This document shows positions 51,109-64,000 of a DNA stretch of 64,000 nt, in pieces (within the stretch, counting starts at the first letter, position 1; each line of letters starts with the position of its first letter). The translations under genes and the position numbers were made by a program. The stretch is from Streptococcus cristatus AS 1.3089 (lineage in GTDB: Bacteria; Bacillota; Bacilli; Lactobacillales; Streptococcaceae). Under the pieces are notes generated by a model that made no database searches, had not been told where the DNA came from, and saw only the letters and a program-made list of their open reading frames with translations. Location of the stretch: NCBI RefSeq assembly GCF_000385925.1, contig NC_021175.1:565501-629500 (forward strand), in the 5' to 3' direction.

Positions 51109-52326
51109 ATGGAAGATATTTTTGTAGCTCTAAATTCAATCCTGTCCCACAAAATGCGCTCTATGCTGACCATGCTGGGGATTATCATCGGGATTGGCGC
51201 TATTATTGCTATCTTTTCCATCATTGAAGGAAATACAGAAAATACCAAGCGTCAGTTGATCGGTGGTACTAATAATACCATTAAGGTTGTCTACGACAAG
51301 AAGAGTTCGATTGACCCTTCTATTCCAGAGAAATCCCAAGCGCAGAAGCCTTCATACATTCCCTTCATGGGAGAGGATGTCTTATCCAAAATCAAGGAAA
51401 TTCCTGGCGTTAAAAATGCTTTGATGACTTATGGTACGGACGAAAAGATTTATTATCTTAGTCAAAAGTCATCTGGCAAGGTTCAGGCGGTTTCTCAGTC
51501 GGTAGCTGACATCAAGCAGCAACGGCTGTTGGAAGGTGAGGGCTTTGACTCTGAAGCCTTCAAAAATCAAGAGCAAGTAACCTACCTAGAAAAGACTCTT
51601 TATGATACTCTCTTTCCTAAGGGAGATGGTATCGGTAAATATGTAGAAGTTATGGGCAATCCTTTTAAAGTTATTGGCGTCTTTGAGTCGACTGAGCAGA
51701 GTGGCCTAACTTCTGGTTCGGAAAAGGTGGCCTATATTCCTCTGCAACAATGGCACCGGATTTTTGATACCATCAATGTTAGTCCAGAAGTAACTGTTCA
51801 AACCCACAAAGCCGATGATTTGAAGAAGGTAGCCAAGAAAGTTAGTGATTATCTCAATCAGCAGATGCCCCAGTCAGACTATATGTTTGGTGTGCTAAAT
51901 CTGCAAGAATTTGAGCGTCAATTGGATAACCTTAACCAGTCTAACTTTGTCTTGCTAGCAGGTATTGCCAGCATCTCCCTTTTAGTCGGAGGTATTGGGG
52001 TTATGAATATCATGCTGGTTTCAGTGACAGAGCGGACGCGTGAAATCGGGATTAAAAAGGCTCTAGGAGCGCGGCGCAAGATCATTCTCAAGCAGTTCCT
52101 GATCGAAGCGGTCATCCTGACTCTGATGGGAGGAATTATTGGAGTGGTAGCGGGTATCGCCTCTGGCTTTGCTATTACCCAGTCTTTGGCCTACCCATAT
52201 ATTTTATCTCTGTTTTCGGTCTTTGTAAGTTTGCTCTTTTGTTGTATAATAGGAGTAGTATTTGGGCTCCTGCCGGCTGTGAAAGCATCCAAGCTGGATC
52301 CAATTGAAGCCCTGCGATTTGAATAA
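51109..52326 (+). CDS. MacB-type ABC permease
   Basis: 405 residues. N-terminal helix with ILSHKMRSMLTMLGIIIGIGAI (the MacB pre-helix), a large extracellular domain (about 45-275), and three C-terminal helices in FtsX-like form with MLVSVTERTREIGIKKALGA between them. A mechanotransmission-type ABC protein, dimeric in the membrane. Twelve bp after the ATPase gene and 21 bp before the response regulator. Confidence 0.92.
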   Translation: MEDIFVALNSILSHKMRSMLTMLGIIIGIGAIIAIFSIIEGNTENTKRQLIGGTNNTIKVVYDKKSSIDPSIPEKSQAQKPSYIPFMGEDVLSKIKEIPGVKNALMTYGTDEKIYYLSQKSSGKVQAVSQSVADIKQQRLLEGEGFDSEAFKNQEQVTYLEKTLYDTLFPKGDGIGKYVEVMGNPFKVIGVFESTEQSGLTSGSEKVAYIPLQQWHRIFDTINVSPEVTVQTHKADDLKKVAKKVSDYLNQQMPQSDYMFGVLNLQEFERQLDNLNQSNFVLLAGIASISLLVGGIGVMNIMLVSVTERTREIGIKKALGARRKIILKQFLIEAVILTLMGGIIGVVAGIASGFAITQSLAYPYILSLFSVFVSLLFCCIIGVVFGLLPAVKASKLDPIEALRFE

Positions 52327-52347
52327 ATAAAGGAGAATCAAGCATAT

Positions 52348-53004
52348 ATGCACAAGATTTTAGTAGTGGAAGACGATACTACGATCAATCAAGTCATTTG
52401 TGAATTTTTAAAAGAAAGTAACTATGCAGTTACACCAGTCTTTGATGGAGGCGAGGCTTTGCTTCAATTTGAAGCAGAGTCTTTTGACTTAGTTATTTTA
52501 GACATGATGTTGCCAACCATGAGTGGACTGGATGTCCTCAAGGAAATTCGCAAGACTTCTCAGATTCCGGTCATGATCCTGACAGCGCTAGATGATGAGT
52601 ACACTCAGCTAGTCAGCTTTAACCACCTCATCAGCGACTATGTGACCAAGCCTTTCTCACCACTGATCTTAGTCAAACGGATTGAGAATATTCTGCGACG
52701 AAATACGGTTGCTTCAGAGATTACTGTCGGTGAATTGACCGTCTCTATCGATGATTGTACAGTTTATTGGCAGGAAGAAAAGATGCCTCTGACCAAGAAA
52801 GAGTACGAAATCTTGCAGGCTCTAGCCAAGAGAAAGGATCACTTAGTGACCCGCGATCAGCTCATGAATACCATCTGGGGCTATAGCGAGCTAGATAGTC
52901 GGGTGCTGGATAATCATATCAAGAATATTCGTAAGAAAATTCCAGGTATTCCTCTGAAAACCATCACGGGTATGGGCTATCAGCTTGGAGGAGAAGACAC
53001 GTGA
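52348..53004 (+). CDS. OmpR-family response regulator
   Basis: 218 residues. Receiver with acidic pair VVEDDTT, phospho-acceptor Asp in VILDMMLP, Thr in MILTALDD and Lys in YVTKPFS. C-terminal winged helix with YEILQALAKRKDHLVTRDQL and DNHIKNIRKKI. Encoded with the kinase (stop and start overlap, GTGA) right after the efflux genes, which it probably controls. GGAG is 12 nt from the ATG, rather far. Confidence 0.92.
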   Translation: MHKILVVEDDTTINQVICEFLKESNYAVTPVFDGGEALLQFEAESFDLVILDMMLPTMSGLDVLKEIRKTSQIPVMILTALDDEYTQLVSFNHLISDYVTKPFSPLILVKRIENILRRNTVASEITVGELTVSIDDCTVYWQEEKMPLTKKEYEILQALAKRKDHLVTRDQLMNTIWGYSELDSRVLDNHIKNIRKKIPGIPLKTITGMGYQLGGEDT

Positions 53005-54404
53005 AGATTGTCAAAAAGAACTTCCTCTTGACGACTTTCATCATCTTTGTCGTTGTGACGATCGTTTTATCCACCCTCTATTTCGCCATGCCGGTTTATT
53101 ACCAGCAGGTCAAGGGGGGAGAAGCTCAGCGCGAGTTTGCTCAGGTAGCCAAGCAGGTCAAGGGAAAGTCCAGCCAAGAAATCAGTGAGCTTTTGAGTAA
53201 TTATAGCAAAAAAAGCAATCAGATCTGGTTCACCTTGCTGGCAAAAGACAATACAATTCTTTACCCAGCACTCGAAACGAATGGAGAAAGCTCTCTCCAG
53301 CTGACAATTGTTCCGACCATTGCCAATAGCAATTATGAGAGTAAGACCCTGTCAGAAAGTTTTCGGACATCGGATGGCAAAGAAGTAGTCCTGCGAGGGG
53401 AATATTCCCTGCAACCCGTTTCGGATGCCAGTCGGATTTTGCTCAATCTCTATCCCTTTGTATTATTCTTGTCGCTGAGTCTGGGTGGCCTTGCCGCCTA
53501 TCTCTATAGTCGGACCTCCAGTCAACGAATTAAGGATATCTCTTCTAGCACCCGGCAAATGACTAGCCTCCTTCCAGACGTTTCCTGTCAGGTGAAAGGG
53601 CATGACGAGATTGCTGATTTGGCTCAGGATATCAATCACTTATATGCCAATCTCTTAACTAGTATGGAAGCCCTGCGCTTGGAAAATGAAAAAGTTGCAG
53701 AAAGCGAGCGCGAAAAGGCAGAATTTCTCCGAATGACTTCCCACGAACTCAAGACACCCATCACTAGCATGATGGGAATGATTGATGGGATGATTTATGG
53801 AGTGGGCGATTTTAAAGATCGGGACAAATACCTGCAGAAGTGCCGCGAAATATTGGAAGAGCAATCAGGCTTAGTCCAGTCCATCCTAGCCATTTCAAAA
53901 CTGGAAATGACCATGGAAACAGAGCGAGAAATCTTCTCTCTCAAAGAGCTGCTTGAAGCAAATATCAGTACATACAAGGTTCTGGCGGACCTCAAGCACT
54001 ATCATTTTAATGTCCAACTCTCAGAAGCAAAAGTCCGAGGTAATAAGACTTATTTACTAAAGGCTATTAAAAATCTGATTGACAATGCCTTCCATTATAC
54101 AGTGGAAGGTGGAGAAATCTTGGTTCGCTTAGAAAATGGAATCTTAATTGTAGAAAATGAAGCTGAGCGAGTGCTGGATGAGTCACAGATTCAGCAGATT
54201 TTCCAGCCATTTTATCGACCAGACTACAGTCGCAATCGCAAGGATGGCGGTACTGGACTGGGACTCTTTATCGTGCAGCAAATTTTAGAAAAGCACCATC
54301 TCACTTATCGCTTTGAAGCAGTTGAAAATAGATGGATGCGCTTCACAATTTTTTTACCTCAAACGGAACAGATGAGAGTGGGACAGAAATCGGTAATTCG
54401 TTAG
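53001..54404 (+). CDS. Sensor histidine kinase
   Basis: 467 residues from GTG 53001. Membrane helices at about 9-32 and 147-168 flank an extracellular sensor of about 115 residues, followed by a HAMP-like linker, the H-box RMTSHELKTPITSM, N-box AIKNLIDNAFHYT and G2 box GGTGLGLFIVQQ. The G1 box is degenerate (LIVENEAERV in place of DNGxG), as in some streptococcal kinases. The last nine residues, RVGQKSVIR, and the stop come from repeat copy 5, so its true C terminus ended near TEQM or was displaced. Confidence 0.9.
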   Translation: MKIVKKNFLLTTFIIFVVVTIVLSTLYFAMPVYYQQVKGGEAQREFAQVAKQVKGKSSQEISELLSNYSKKSNQIWFTLLAKDNTILYPALETNGESSLQLTIVPTIANSNYESKTLSESFRTSDGKEVVLRGEYSLQPVSDASRILLNLYPFVLFLSLSLGGLAAYLYSRTSSQRIKDISSSTRQMTSLLPDVSCQVKGHDEIADLAQDINHLYANLLTSMEALRLENEKVAESEREKAEFLRMTSHELKTPITSMMGMIDGMIYGVGDFKDRDKYLQKCREILEEQSGLVQSILAISKLEMTMETEREIFSLKELLEANISTYKVLADLKHYHFNVQLSEAKVRGNKTYLLKAIKNLIDNAFHYTVEGGEILVRLENGILIVENEAERVLDESQIQQIFQPFYRPDYSRNRKDGGTGLGLFIVQQILEKHHLTYRFEAVENRWMRFTIFLPQTEQMRVGQKSVIR

Positions 54405-54549
54405 AATTCGATTTCGTCGTCCCACCTCCGCAAAGTTGAGTAGGACTGTAAAAGCTGATGAAATCAGCGTAATAGAGCCCACTCAACCACTGCGTCTTGC
54501 TCAACAATCCAAAGACAATTGAGAGGCTAGGACTTTTGTCCCAGCCTCT
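54374..54549 (+). repeat. Intergenic repeat, copy 5
   Basis: Forward orientation, almost identical to copy 1. Overlaps the end of the kinase gene and supplies its TAG. Its terminator-like end separates the kinase from the atp operon. Confidence 0.9.
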
Positions 54550-54655
54550 TTTGCTTGGATTTTTATAGGATAAATGTTTGAAAAGCACCTTTATGAAAAT
54601 TTTATTTTAAATTTAAAGAAAAAGTGTGAAAAACGCTTACAATATCACAAAATAA

Positions 54656-54684
54656 TTGACTATTACCTTTATTAGGAGTAAACT
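54656..54684 (+). promoter_or_regulatory. atp operon promoter
   Basis: -35 TTGACT (54656-54661), 17-bp spacer, -10 TAAACT (54679-54684), 39 bp before the atpE start. In oral streptococci this operon is induced by acid; no obvious operator is seen here. Confidence 0.75.
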
Positions 54685-54722
54685 AATGGGGTACATTTAA
54701 AAATATAAAAGGAGAATTCATC

Positions 54723-54923
54723 ATGAATTTAACATTTTTCGGACTTTGTCTTGCCTGTATGGGTGTATCTATTTCAGAAGGAATGATTATGAGTAATCTT
54801 TTCAAAGCATCTGCCCGTCAACCTGAAATTATTGATCAACTACGTAGCCTCTTAATTCTCGGTGTTGCTTTTGTAGAAGGTACCTTCTTTGTAACCTTGG
54901 CCATGGCCTTCGTCATTAAATAG
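54723..54923 (+). CDS. atpE: ATP synthase subunit c
   Basis: 66 residues, two membrane helices joined by a polar loop (KASARQPEI). The ion-carrying acidic residue is the Glu in [18 protein letters not shown] of helix 2. Oligomers form the rotor ring of F1Fo. First gene of the operon, as in other streptococci, which lack atpI and place c before a. AAAAGGAG precedes the ATG. Confidence 0.95.
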   Translation: MNLTFFGLCLACMGVSISEGMIMSNLFKASARQPEIIDQLRSLLILGVAFVEGTFFVTLAMAFVIK

Positions 54924-54955
54924 CCCACTCTATTTAGAGAAGGAGGTGTCAAACT

Positions 54956-55672
54956 ATGGAAGAAAGTGTGAATCCAACCTTAAATATTGGACCAATATCC
55001 TTTGATTTGACCCTACTTGCCATGTCTCTTGTAACTGTTTTGACGGTCTTTGCCTTTGTCTACTGGGCAAGTCGCAAAATGACCCTTCGTCCAAAGGGCA
55101 AACAAAATGCTCTTGAGATGATCTATGATTTTGTCATTAGCTTTACCAAGGGTAACATTGGAGAGCATTATATGAAGAATTATTCTTTATTTTTGTTTTC
55201 TCTTTTTATGTTTATTTTGGTGGCCAATAATATTGGGTTGATGGCAAAAGTCCAAACAACAAACGGTTATAATTTGTGGACTTCCCCAACGGCTAACCTC
55301 GGCTACGACTTATCTCTCTCCTTTATGATCACCTTGATCGCACATATAGAAGGGGTTCGTCGTCGAGGCTTTAAGGAATATTTGAAGGCTTTTGCAACAC
55401 CAGGCTTTATGACCCCGATGAACCTCTTGGAAGAAGTGACTAATTTTGCTTCCTTAGCGATTCGGATTTACGGGAACATTTTTGCTGGTGAAGTATTGGC
55501 AGGTTTGCTTTTAACCTTGTCTCAACAAGCCTTTTATTGGTATCCAGCAGCCTTTATCGGAAACATGTTATGGACGGCCTTTTCGATTTTCATTTCATGT
55601 ATCCAAGCTTATGTATTTACCATGTTGTCTTCGATGTACATTGGTAAAAAAATAAATGGTGAGGAAGAGTAA
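54956..55672 (+). CDS. atpB: ATP synthase subunit a
   Basis: 238 residues with five to six membrane helices. The stator channel Arg is in [20 protein letters not shown]. Contacts the c-ring and forms the proton half channels. In streptococci the enzyme mainly runs as a proton-pumping ATPase for pH homeostasis. GGAGG before the start. Confidence 0.95.
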   Translation: MEESVNPTLNIGPISFDLTLLAMSLVTVLTVFAFVYWASRKMTLRPKGKQNALEMIYDFVISFTKGNIGEHYMKNYSLFLFSLFMFILVANNIGLMAKVQTTNGYNLWTSPTANLGYDLSLSFMITLIAHIEGVRRRGFKEYLKAFATPGFMTPMNLLEEVTNFASLAIRIYGNIFAGEVLAGLLLTLSQQAFYWYPAAFIGNMLWTAFSIFISCIQAYVFTMLSSMYIGKKINGEEE

Positions 55673-55690
55673 GTAGAGGAGTAGTAGAAG

Positions 55691-56185
55691 ATGGATTTAA
55701 CTATTGGTACCATTATTGGTGACTTTATTCTCATCGCTGGTTCCTTCCTTTTATTAATTTTTTTAGTAAAGAAGTTTGCCTGGGGCAATATTACCAGTAT
55801 CTTAGAAGAACGTTCTAAAAAGATTACGGATGATATTGACGGGGCTGAGTCAGCCCGCAAAAAGGCTGAGGAACTTGCGCAAAAACGTGAGAATGAATTA
55901 GCAGGAAGTCGTCAGGAAGCAACGACGATTATCGAACATGCTAAGGAAACAGCTCAAAAAAATAAGGCTGGAATTTTAGCGGATGCAGCTGAAGAAGCTG
56001 GACGTTTGAAAGCAAAAGCCAATCAGGAAATTGCACAAAGCAAGGCAGAGGCCTTGAACAGCATTAAAAACGATGTGGCTGACCTAACAGTAAGTCTCGC
56101 AAGTAAGATCTTGAGCCAGCAGCTTGATACAGAGGCACACAGCGAGCTCATTGATCGTTATATTGATAAATTAGGAGATGCTTAA
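55691..56185 (+). CDS. atpF: ATP synthase subunit b
   Basis: 164 residues. A single N-terminal membrane helix (about 8-28) followed by a long alanine- and charge-rich helix ([20 protein letters not shown]) that dimerises as the peripheral stalk. Its stop overlaps the atpH start by one base (TAATG). Confidence 0.95.
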   Translation: MDLTIGTIIGDFILIAGSFLLLIFLVKKFAWGNITSILEERSKKITDDIDGAESARKKAEELAQKRENELAGSRQEATTIIEHAKETAQKNKAGILADAAEEAGRLKAKANQEIAQSKAEALNSIKNDVADLTVSLASKILSQQLDTEAHSELIDRYIDKLGDA

Positions 56186-56721
56186 TGGACAAAAAGCACT
56201 ATGCGGTAATTGAAAAATATGCCTTGCCTTTTGTTCAATTAGTATTTGAAAAGGGTCAGCAACAGGATGTTTTTGATAAACTAAGCCAGATTAAGGCTGT
56301 GTTTGTGGAAACAAATCTTGCTGACTTTTTATCACATATTGGCGTTGATGAGGGAGAGAAGGAGAAGGCTCTTCGACTTTTCCAAAACTCAGATTCACAG
56401 CTGATTGATAACTTTATCGAAGTCGTTATTCTCAATCATCGGGCAGATTTATTCTACGACATGTTGGTAGAAATTCAGCATCAGATTGAGAAAGAAAGCA
56501 ATGAATTTGAAGTGACAGTTAAATCTGTTCAAGCCTTGACAGAAAGTCAAAAAGACAGATTGAAACCAATTCTCGAGCAAAAAATGGGCCTCAAGGTTCG
56601 TTCCTTCAAGCAGGAATTGGATACCAGCCTGATTGGTGGCTTCGTCATTTCAGCCAATAATAAGACAATTGATGCAAGTATAAAACGTCAATTACAACTC
56701 GTAAAAGAAAATTTGAAATAG
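56185..56721 (+). CDS. atpH: ATP synthase subunit delta
   Basis: 178 residues, soluble. N-terminal helical bundle (YALPFVQLVFEKGQQQDVFD) and a C-terminal part with LDTSLIGGFVISANNKTID, as in OSCP/delta proteins. Joins the b stalk to the top of F1. Coupled to atpF. Confidence 0.94.
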   Translation: MDKKHYAVIEKYALPFVQLVFEKGQQQDVFDKLSQIKAVFVETNLADFLSHIGVDEGEKEKALRLFQNSDSQLIDNFIEVVILNHRADLFYDMLVEIQHQIEKESNEFEVTVKSVQALTESQKDRLKPILEQKMGLKVRSFKQELDTSLIGGFVISANNKTIDASIKRQLQLVKENLK

Positions 56722-56733
56722 AAAGTGGTGTGA

Positions 56734-58242
<1,509 letters not shown>

Positions 58243-58257
58243 GAATAGAGGTGTCAG

Positions 58258-60580
<2,323 letters not shown>

Positions 60581-60590
60581 GAGGTGAATG

Positions 60591-61010
60591 ATGGCTCAAA
60601 TGACAGTACAAATCGTTACACCGGATGGTCTGATTTATGACCACCGTGCTGCATTTGTTTCCGTAAAAACGATTGACGGAGAACTGGGGATTTTGCCTCG
60701 CCATATCAATACAATTGCTGTTTTGGAAGTAGATCAGGTCAAGGTACGCAGAATTGATGATGACAAGCATATTGACTGGATTGCAGTCAACGGTGGCATC
60801 ATAGAAATTGCTGATAATGTGATTACCATTATCGCTGACTCAGCAGAGCGTGAGCGTGATATTGATATCAGCCGTGCCGAGCGGGCCAAACTGCGGGCTG
60901 AGAAAGAAATCGAAGAAGCTCAAGACAAGCATTTGATTGACCAAGAGCGCCGTGCTAAAATCGCCCTCCAGCGTGCCATCAACCGTATTAACGTTGGAAC
61001 AAGAATGTAA
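60591..61010 (+). CDS. atpC: ATP synthase subunit epsilon
   Basis: 139 residues from the second ATG (60591), which is 6 nt from GAGG; the ATG at 60588 is only 3 nt away. N-terminal beta-sandwich ([36 protein letters not shown]) and C-terminal helical hairpin ([20 protein letters not shown]). Couples and inhibits rotation. Last gene of the operon; a repeat copy follows within 7 bp. Confidence 0.94.
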   Translation: MAQMTVQIVTPDGLIYDHRAAFVSVKTIDGELGILPRHINTIAVLEVDQVKVRRIDDDKHIDWIAVNGGIIEIADNVITIIADSAERERDIDISRAERAKLRAEKEIEEAQDKHLIDQERRAKIALQRAINRINVGTRM

Positions 61011-61016
61011 TAAGTA

Positions 61017-61192
61017 AGAGGCTGGGACAAAAGTCCTAGCCTCATTTTTTCTTTGGATTGTCGAGCAAGACGCAGTGGTTGAGTGGCCTCTACCACGCTG
61101 ATTTCATCAGCTTTTACAGCCCTACTCAACTGTGCGGAGGTGGGACGACGAAATCGGATTCTAACGAATTACCGATTTCTGTCCCACTCTCT
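61017..61192 (-). repeat. Intergenic repeat, copy 6
   Basis: Reverse orientation, right after atpC, where its GAGGCTGGGAC-AAAA-GTCCTAGCCTC hairpin can end the operon transcript. Its last hairpin ends shortly before the promoter of the DUF1146 gene. Confidence 0.9.
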
Positions 61193-61236
61193 TTTATTGT
61201 CTCGTGTTTCTTTCCGCATGAAATAGTTTTTCTTAT

Positions 61237-61244
61237 GGTATAAT
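61237..61244 (+). promoter_or_regulatory. Extended -10 of the DUF1146 gene
   Basis: TG-G-TATAAT (hexamer 61239-61244) with 7 nt to ATG 61252. Probable leaderless transcript. Confidence 0.6.
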
Positions 61245-61251
61245 AAGAACT

Positions 61252-61482
61252 ATGATAGAATTAATGTTTCGATTATGCAGTCACCTGCTCTTTATTTTTG
61301 TTTCTTTTCACCTTTTGGCGACAGTGGTCAGTTGGGAAAGATTTCTAAAAGTAAATGCCGATAATGCAATCAAAATTCGTTTTTTGATTTTGTTGCTGAG
61401 TATTGCTTTGGGCTATATGACTAGCCTGTTTTTTATTGGTATTTATGACATGAGTCGGGCAATTTTTAATGGAGCTTTATAA
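61252..61482 (+). CDS. DUF1146 (YwzB-like) membrane protein
   Basis: 76 residues, two membrane helices (about 8-26 and 44-66), with VNADNAIKIRFLILLLSIALGY between and within them. Small membrane proteins of this family are encoded between the atp operon and murA in many Firmicutes; function unknown. No Shine-Dalgarno, and the promoter touches the start codon. Confidence 0.85.
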   Translation: MIELMFRLCSHLLFIFVSFHLLATVVSWERFLKVNADNAIKIRFLILLLSIALGYMTSLFFIGIYDMSRAIFNGAL

Positions 61483-61550
61483 GGTCAGATTCTTGATTTT
61501 ATGGTATGATAGTAAGGATGAATTTTTAAGGTTTGGAGTAACTAGTTAGT

Positions 61551-62831
61551 ATGGAAAAAATTATTATTCAAGGTGGAAATAATCGTCTGGTTGGTCGAGT
61601 GAGGATTGAAGGAGCTAAAAATGCAGTGTTGCCACTGCTAGCTGCAACGGTCTTGGCCAGTGAAGGCAAAACGACACTCAAGAATGTGCCAGTCCTTTCG
61701 GATGTTTTTACCATGAACAATGTTGTTCGTGGCTTGAATACACAGGTAGACTTTAACAAAGATGAAAATACCGTAGTTGTAGATGCAACTCAACCATTGA
61801 CCGAAGAAGCTCCCTACAAATATGTCAGCAAAATGCGGGCTTCGATTGTTGTATTGGGTCCTATTCTTGCTCGAAATGGCCATGCAAAAGTATCCATGCC
61901 GGGTGGTTGTACGATTGGTAGCCGTCCGATCGACCTTCATTTGAAGGGCTTGGAGGCGATGGGCGCTCAGATTACGCAGACTGCGGGTTATATTGAGGCC
62001 AAGGCAGACCGCTTGATGGGAGCCCATATCTACATGGACTTCCCAAGTGTTGGCGCGACACAGAATATTATGATGGCGGCAACTTTGGCTCAAGGCACCA
62101 CTGTTATCGAAAATGCTGCCCGAGAGCCTGAGATTGTTGATTTGGCTTTATTGTTAAATAAAATGGGCGCTAAAGTCAGAGGGGCAGGAACGGAGAATAT
62201 AACAATCATCGGTGTTGAAAAACTTCATGGAGCTGAGCATAATGTCGTGCAAGACCGTATCGAAGCTGGAACCTTTATGGTTGCTGCTGCCATGACAGGC
62301 GGTGACTTGCTGATTGAAGATGCGATTTGGGAGCACAACCGTCCGCTTTTATCAAAAATGCAAGAAATGGGCGTGGAAGTGATCGAAGAAGACGAAGGGA
62401 TCCGTGTCCGCTCGGATGTTTCAAAGTTAAAAGCTGTTTCTGTCAAGACCTTGCCATATCCAGGTTTCCCAACCGATATGCAGGCTCAGTTTACTGCCTT
62501 GATGGCGATAGCCCAAGGAGAATCTGTTATGGTTGAGACGGTCTTTGAAAATCGCTTCCAGCACTTAGAAGAGATGCGACGGATGGGACTTCACTCCGAC
62601 ATTATGCGGGATACCGCTCGGATTTGGGGTGGTGGCAGCCTGCAGGGAGCAGAAGTTATGTCGACAGATCTCCGAGCTAGCGCGACCTTGATTTTGATGG
62701 GCTTGATTGCTGAAGGGGAGACAAAAGTCAGCAAGTTAGTTCATTTGGATCGTGGCTACTATAAATTTCATGAAAAGCTGGCAGCTCTTGGTGCCAGCGT
62801 CAAACGCGTAAAGGAAGAAGATGATGAGTGA
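61551..62831 (+). CDS. murA: UDP-N-acetylglucosamine 1-carboxyvinyltransferase
   Basis: 426 residues. Transfers enolpyruvate from PEP to UDP-GlcNAc, the first committed step of peptidoglycan synthesis and the fosfomycin target. The active-site Cys is in [20 protein letters not shown]; other motifs are [13 protein letters not shown] and [14 protein letters not shown]. Streptococci have two murA paralogues; the neighbourhood with epuA and endA is that of the copy usually called murA1 (also murAA). Confidence 0.95.
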   Translation: MEKIIIQGGNNRLVGRVRIEGAKNAVLPLLAATVLASEGKTTLKNVPVLSDVFTMNNVVRGLNTQVDFNKDENTVVVDATQPLTEEAPYKYVSKMRASIVVLGPILARNGHAKVSMPGGCTIGSRPIDLHLKGLEAMGAQITQTAGYIEAKADRLMGAHIYMDFPSVGATQNIMMAATLAQGTTVIENAAREPEIVDLALLLNKMGAKVRGAGTENITIIGVEKLHGAEHNVVQDRIEAGTFMVAAAMTGGDLLIEDAIWEHNRPLLSKMQEMGVEVIEEDEGIRVRSDVSKLKAVSVKTLPYPGFPTDMQAQFTALMAIAQGESVMVETVFENRFQHLEEMRRMGLHSDIMRDTARIWGGGSLQGAEVMSTDLRASATLILMGLIAEGETKVSKLVHLDRGYYKFHEKLAALGASVKRVKEEDDE

Positions 62832-63012
62832 AAATTGGAAATACTTATCTAGACAGCTAGGCATCGTTGTCTTGGTGCTGATAGTCGCTTTTATCATTTT
62901 TTGTCTTGGTCTGGTCATTGGATATGGTGTGATTGGAAATGCAGATAATCCTTGGTCTATCTTATCACCAGATACCTGGAAAGAGCTTATTTCTAAGTTT
63001 ACTGGTCAATGA
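62824..63012 (+). CDS. epuA: EpuA-like small membrane protein
   Basis: 62 residues from the second of two consecutive ATGs (62821/62824), overlapping murA by 8 bp or more. One hydrophobic helix ([20 protein letters not shown]) and a short extracellular tail. Annotated EpuA or DNA-directed RNA polymerase subunit beta family in databases, although it is a membrane peptide. It stands between murA and endA in pneumococci as here. Its function is not well established. Confidence 0.88.
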   Translation: MSENWKYLSRQLGIVVLVLIVAFIIFCLGLVIGYGVIGNADNPWSILSPDTWKELISKFTGQ

Positions 63013-63039
63013 TCTGCCGAGAGTGTTCGTTAATTTACC

Positions 63040-63069
63040 GACTGTGCAGAATCTTTGCACAGTCCTTTT
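63040..63069 (+). terminator. Hairpin between epuA and endA
   Basis: GACTGTGCA (63040-63048) pairs with TGCACAGTC (63056-63064), followed by CTTTT. Moderately strong; endA may be partly uncoupled from murA. Confidence 0.75.
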
Positions 63070-63085
63070 AAATGGATAGGAAAAT

Positions 63086-63934
63086 ATGCCAAAAAGAAAG
63101 AAATTACAAAAAAAGGGCACTAAATCTACTCAGACTGTAGCTGGTCTTCTGGTTGCTCTGACTTTATCACTGGGAGCCTACTTTTTTGGAAACGCCAATC
63201 AGTCACCATCAGTAAACACACCTGCAGTTGTCAGCCAAAATAAGGATACCAGTACACCAGATCAGGCATTGGCTGAGAGTGTTCTCACAGACTCAGTGCG
63301 TTCGCAACTTGGTGGAAAAATCGAGTGGAATAGGGCTGGATCCTTCATTATCAATGAAAATCAAACAAACTTAGACGCTAAAGTTTCGAGTGTCCCTTAT
63401 GCGGATAATAAAACGAAGATGGTTCAGGGACAGACGGTTCCAACAGTCGCCAATGCCTTGCTTGCCAAATCGACCCGCCAGTATAAATCACGAGAAGAAA
63501 CGGGAAATGGATCCACTTCTTGGGTTCCTGCCGGTTGGCACCAAGTCAAACATCTATCAGGTGAATACAACCATGCAGTAGATCGCGGGCATCTCTTGGC
63601 TTACTCTCTCGTCGGTGGCTTAAAGGGCTTTGATGCTTCCACTAGCAATCCAGCCAATATCGCAGTCCAAACAGCCTGGGCCAATCAGGCCAATAAAGAC
63701 AACTCGACGGGACAGAATTACTATGAAACTCAAGTTCGTCGTGCTTTGGACCAGAATAAGCGAGTCCGCTATCGTGTCACTTTGATCTATGCTTCGGAAA
63801 ATGATCTGGTGCCATCTGGCTCGCATTTAGAAGCCAAGTCCAGCGATGGAAGTTTGGAATTCAATGTCTTCGTTCCCAATGTCCAGTCAGGAATTGTCCT
63901 TGATTATCGTACTGGCAAAGTGACCCTTATATAA
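63086..63934 (+). CDS. endA: Membrane-anchored DNA-entry nuclease EndA
   Basis: 282 residues. Basic N terminus and one membrane helix (about 18-36) serving as uncleaved anchor, then the beta-beta-alpha metal nuclease domain with the DRGH motif ([17 protein letters not shown], catalytic His) and the metal-binding Asn in [14 protein letters not shown]. In pneumococci EndA degrades one strand during DNA uptake in transformation and also cuts neutrophil traps. An AGGA lies upstream of the ATG. No competence (com-box) promoter is visible. Confidence 0.93.
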   Translation: MPKRKKLQKKGTKSTQTVAGLLVALTLSLGAYFFGNANQSPSVNTPAVVSQNKDTSTPDQALAESVLTDSVRSQLGGKIEWNRAGSFIINENQTNLDAKVSSVPYADNKTKMVQGQTVPTVANALLAKSTRQYKSREETGNGSTSWVPAGWHQVKHLSGEYNHAVDRGHLLAYSLVGGLKGFDASTSNPANIAVQTAWANQANKDNSTGQNYYETQVRRALDQNKRVRYRVTLIYASENDLVPSGSHLEAKSSDGSLEFNVFVPNVQSGIVLDYRTGKVTLI

Positions 63935-63964
63935 ATGTGGTTTACATAATATGATTCATTTGAA

Positions 63965-63990
63965 GTCAGCAGCTAAGCTGGCTTTAAGGC
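63965..63990 (+). terminator. Hairpin after endA
   Basis: AGTCAGC-AGCTAA-GCTGGCTTT stem with a short T run. The window ends 10 bp later. Confidence 0.6.
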
Positions 63991-64000
63991 CTTCAATAGC

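Noticed and set aside
63086-63934. Competence-regulated promoter for endA
   Set aside because: I found no TACGAATA-type com-box upstream; endA is probably read from the murA-epuA unit or a constitutive promoter.

Overview
The window is a Gram-positive, low-G+C chromosome segment that reads as a viridans-group Streptococcus, most like the sanguinis/gordonii/mitis relatives. The marks are an F-ATPase operon in the order c-a-b-delta-alpha-gamma-beta-epsilon, the murA-epuA-endA cluster, the rodA/gyrB/ezrA neighbourhood, a murM/murN pair, prfB-ftsE-ftsX, a Rgg-family regulator, and a manganese riboswitch in front of a P-type ATPase. The species call is inference from gene content and order; there is no rRNA in the window.

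Layout. 1-3.1 kb: tail of a DUF2971 protein, then a Rgg regulator with an MFS exporter. 3.3-5.4 kb: thioesterase, HAD phosphatase and tpiA, with three DnaA-box matches in front of tpiA. 5.4-8.7 kb: a secreted GH25/Bsp-repeat/CHAP wall hydrolase whose N-terminal half is broken by about seven same-direction frameshifts. 8.7-13.3 kb (minus strand): HD phosphohydrolase, HAD, MurM and MurN. 13.4-19.7 kb: DUF1934, riboswitch, Mn/Ca ATPase, prfB with its programmed frameshift, ftsEX. 20-30.9 kb: MBL hydrolase, DinG, YeiH, RodA, DJ-1, HAD, GyrB, EzrA. 31-34.3 kb: two tandem TipC-like genes (the second broken), serB, glycerate kinase. 34.4-36.7 kb: NTF2-like, YueI and enolase.

36.8-46.35 kb is an integrated phage-satellite-like island next to eno. 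It has a tyrosine integrase, a CI-like repressor, divergent early genes with three operators spaced exactly 30 bp apart, a replisome-organizer gene (frameshifted), a DnaC-like loader, small unknown genes, a structured-RNA candidate, a dead small-terminase gene and a HigBA toxin-antitoxin pair. It has no capsid, portal, tail or lysis genes. Its most original content is a two-gene cassette (a helical protein of about 145 aa coupled to a small single-span membrane protein) present twice in diverged form.

46.5-64 kb is ordinary chromosome: membrane protein, small helical protein, lactonase, then a lipoprotein/MacA-like adaptor/ABC ATPase/permease/response regulator/kinase cluster, the atp operon, a DUF1146 protein, murA, epuA and endA.

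Six copies of a repeat of about 176 bp (2874, 19748, 34234, 47177, 54374, 61017) sit at gene ends. Each can fold into three hairpins, and in several cases the repeat supplies the stop codon and the last residues of the neighbouring protein. Several genes also look leaderless, with an extended -10 only 6-9 nt before the ATG.
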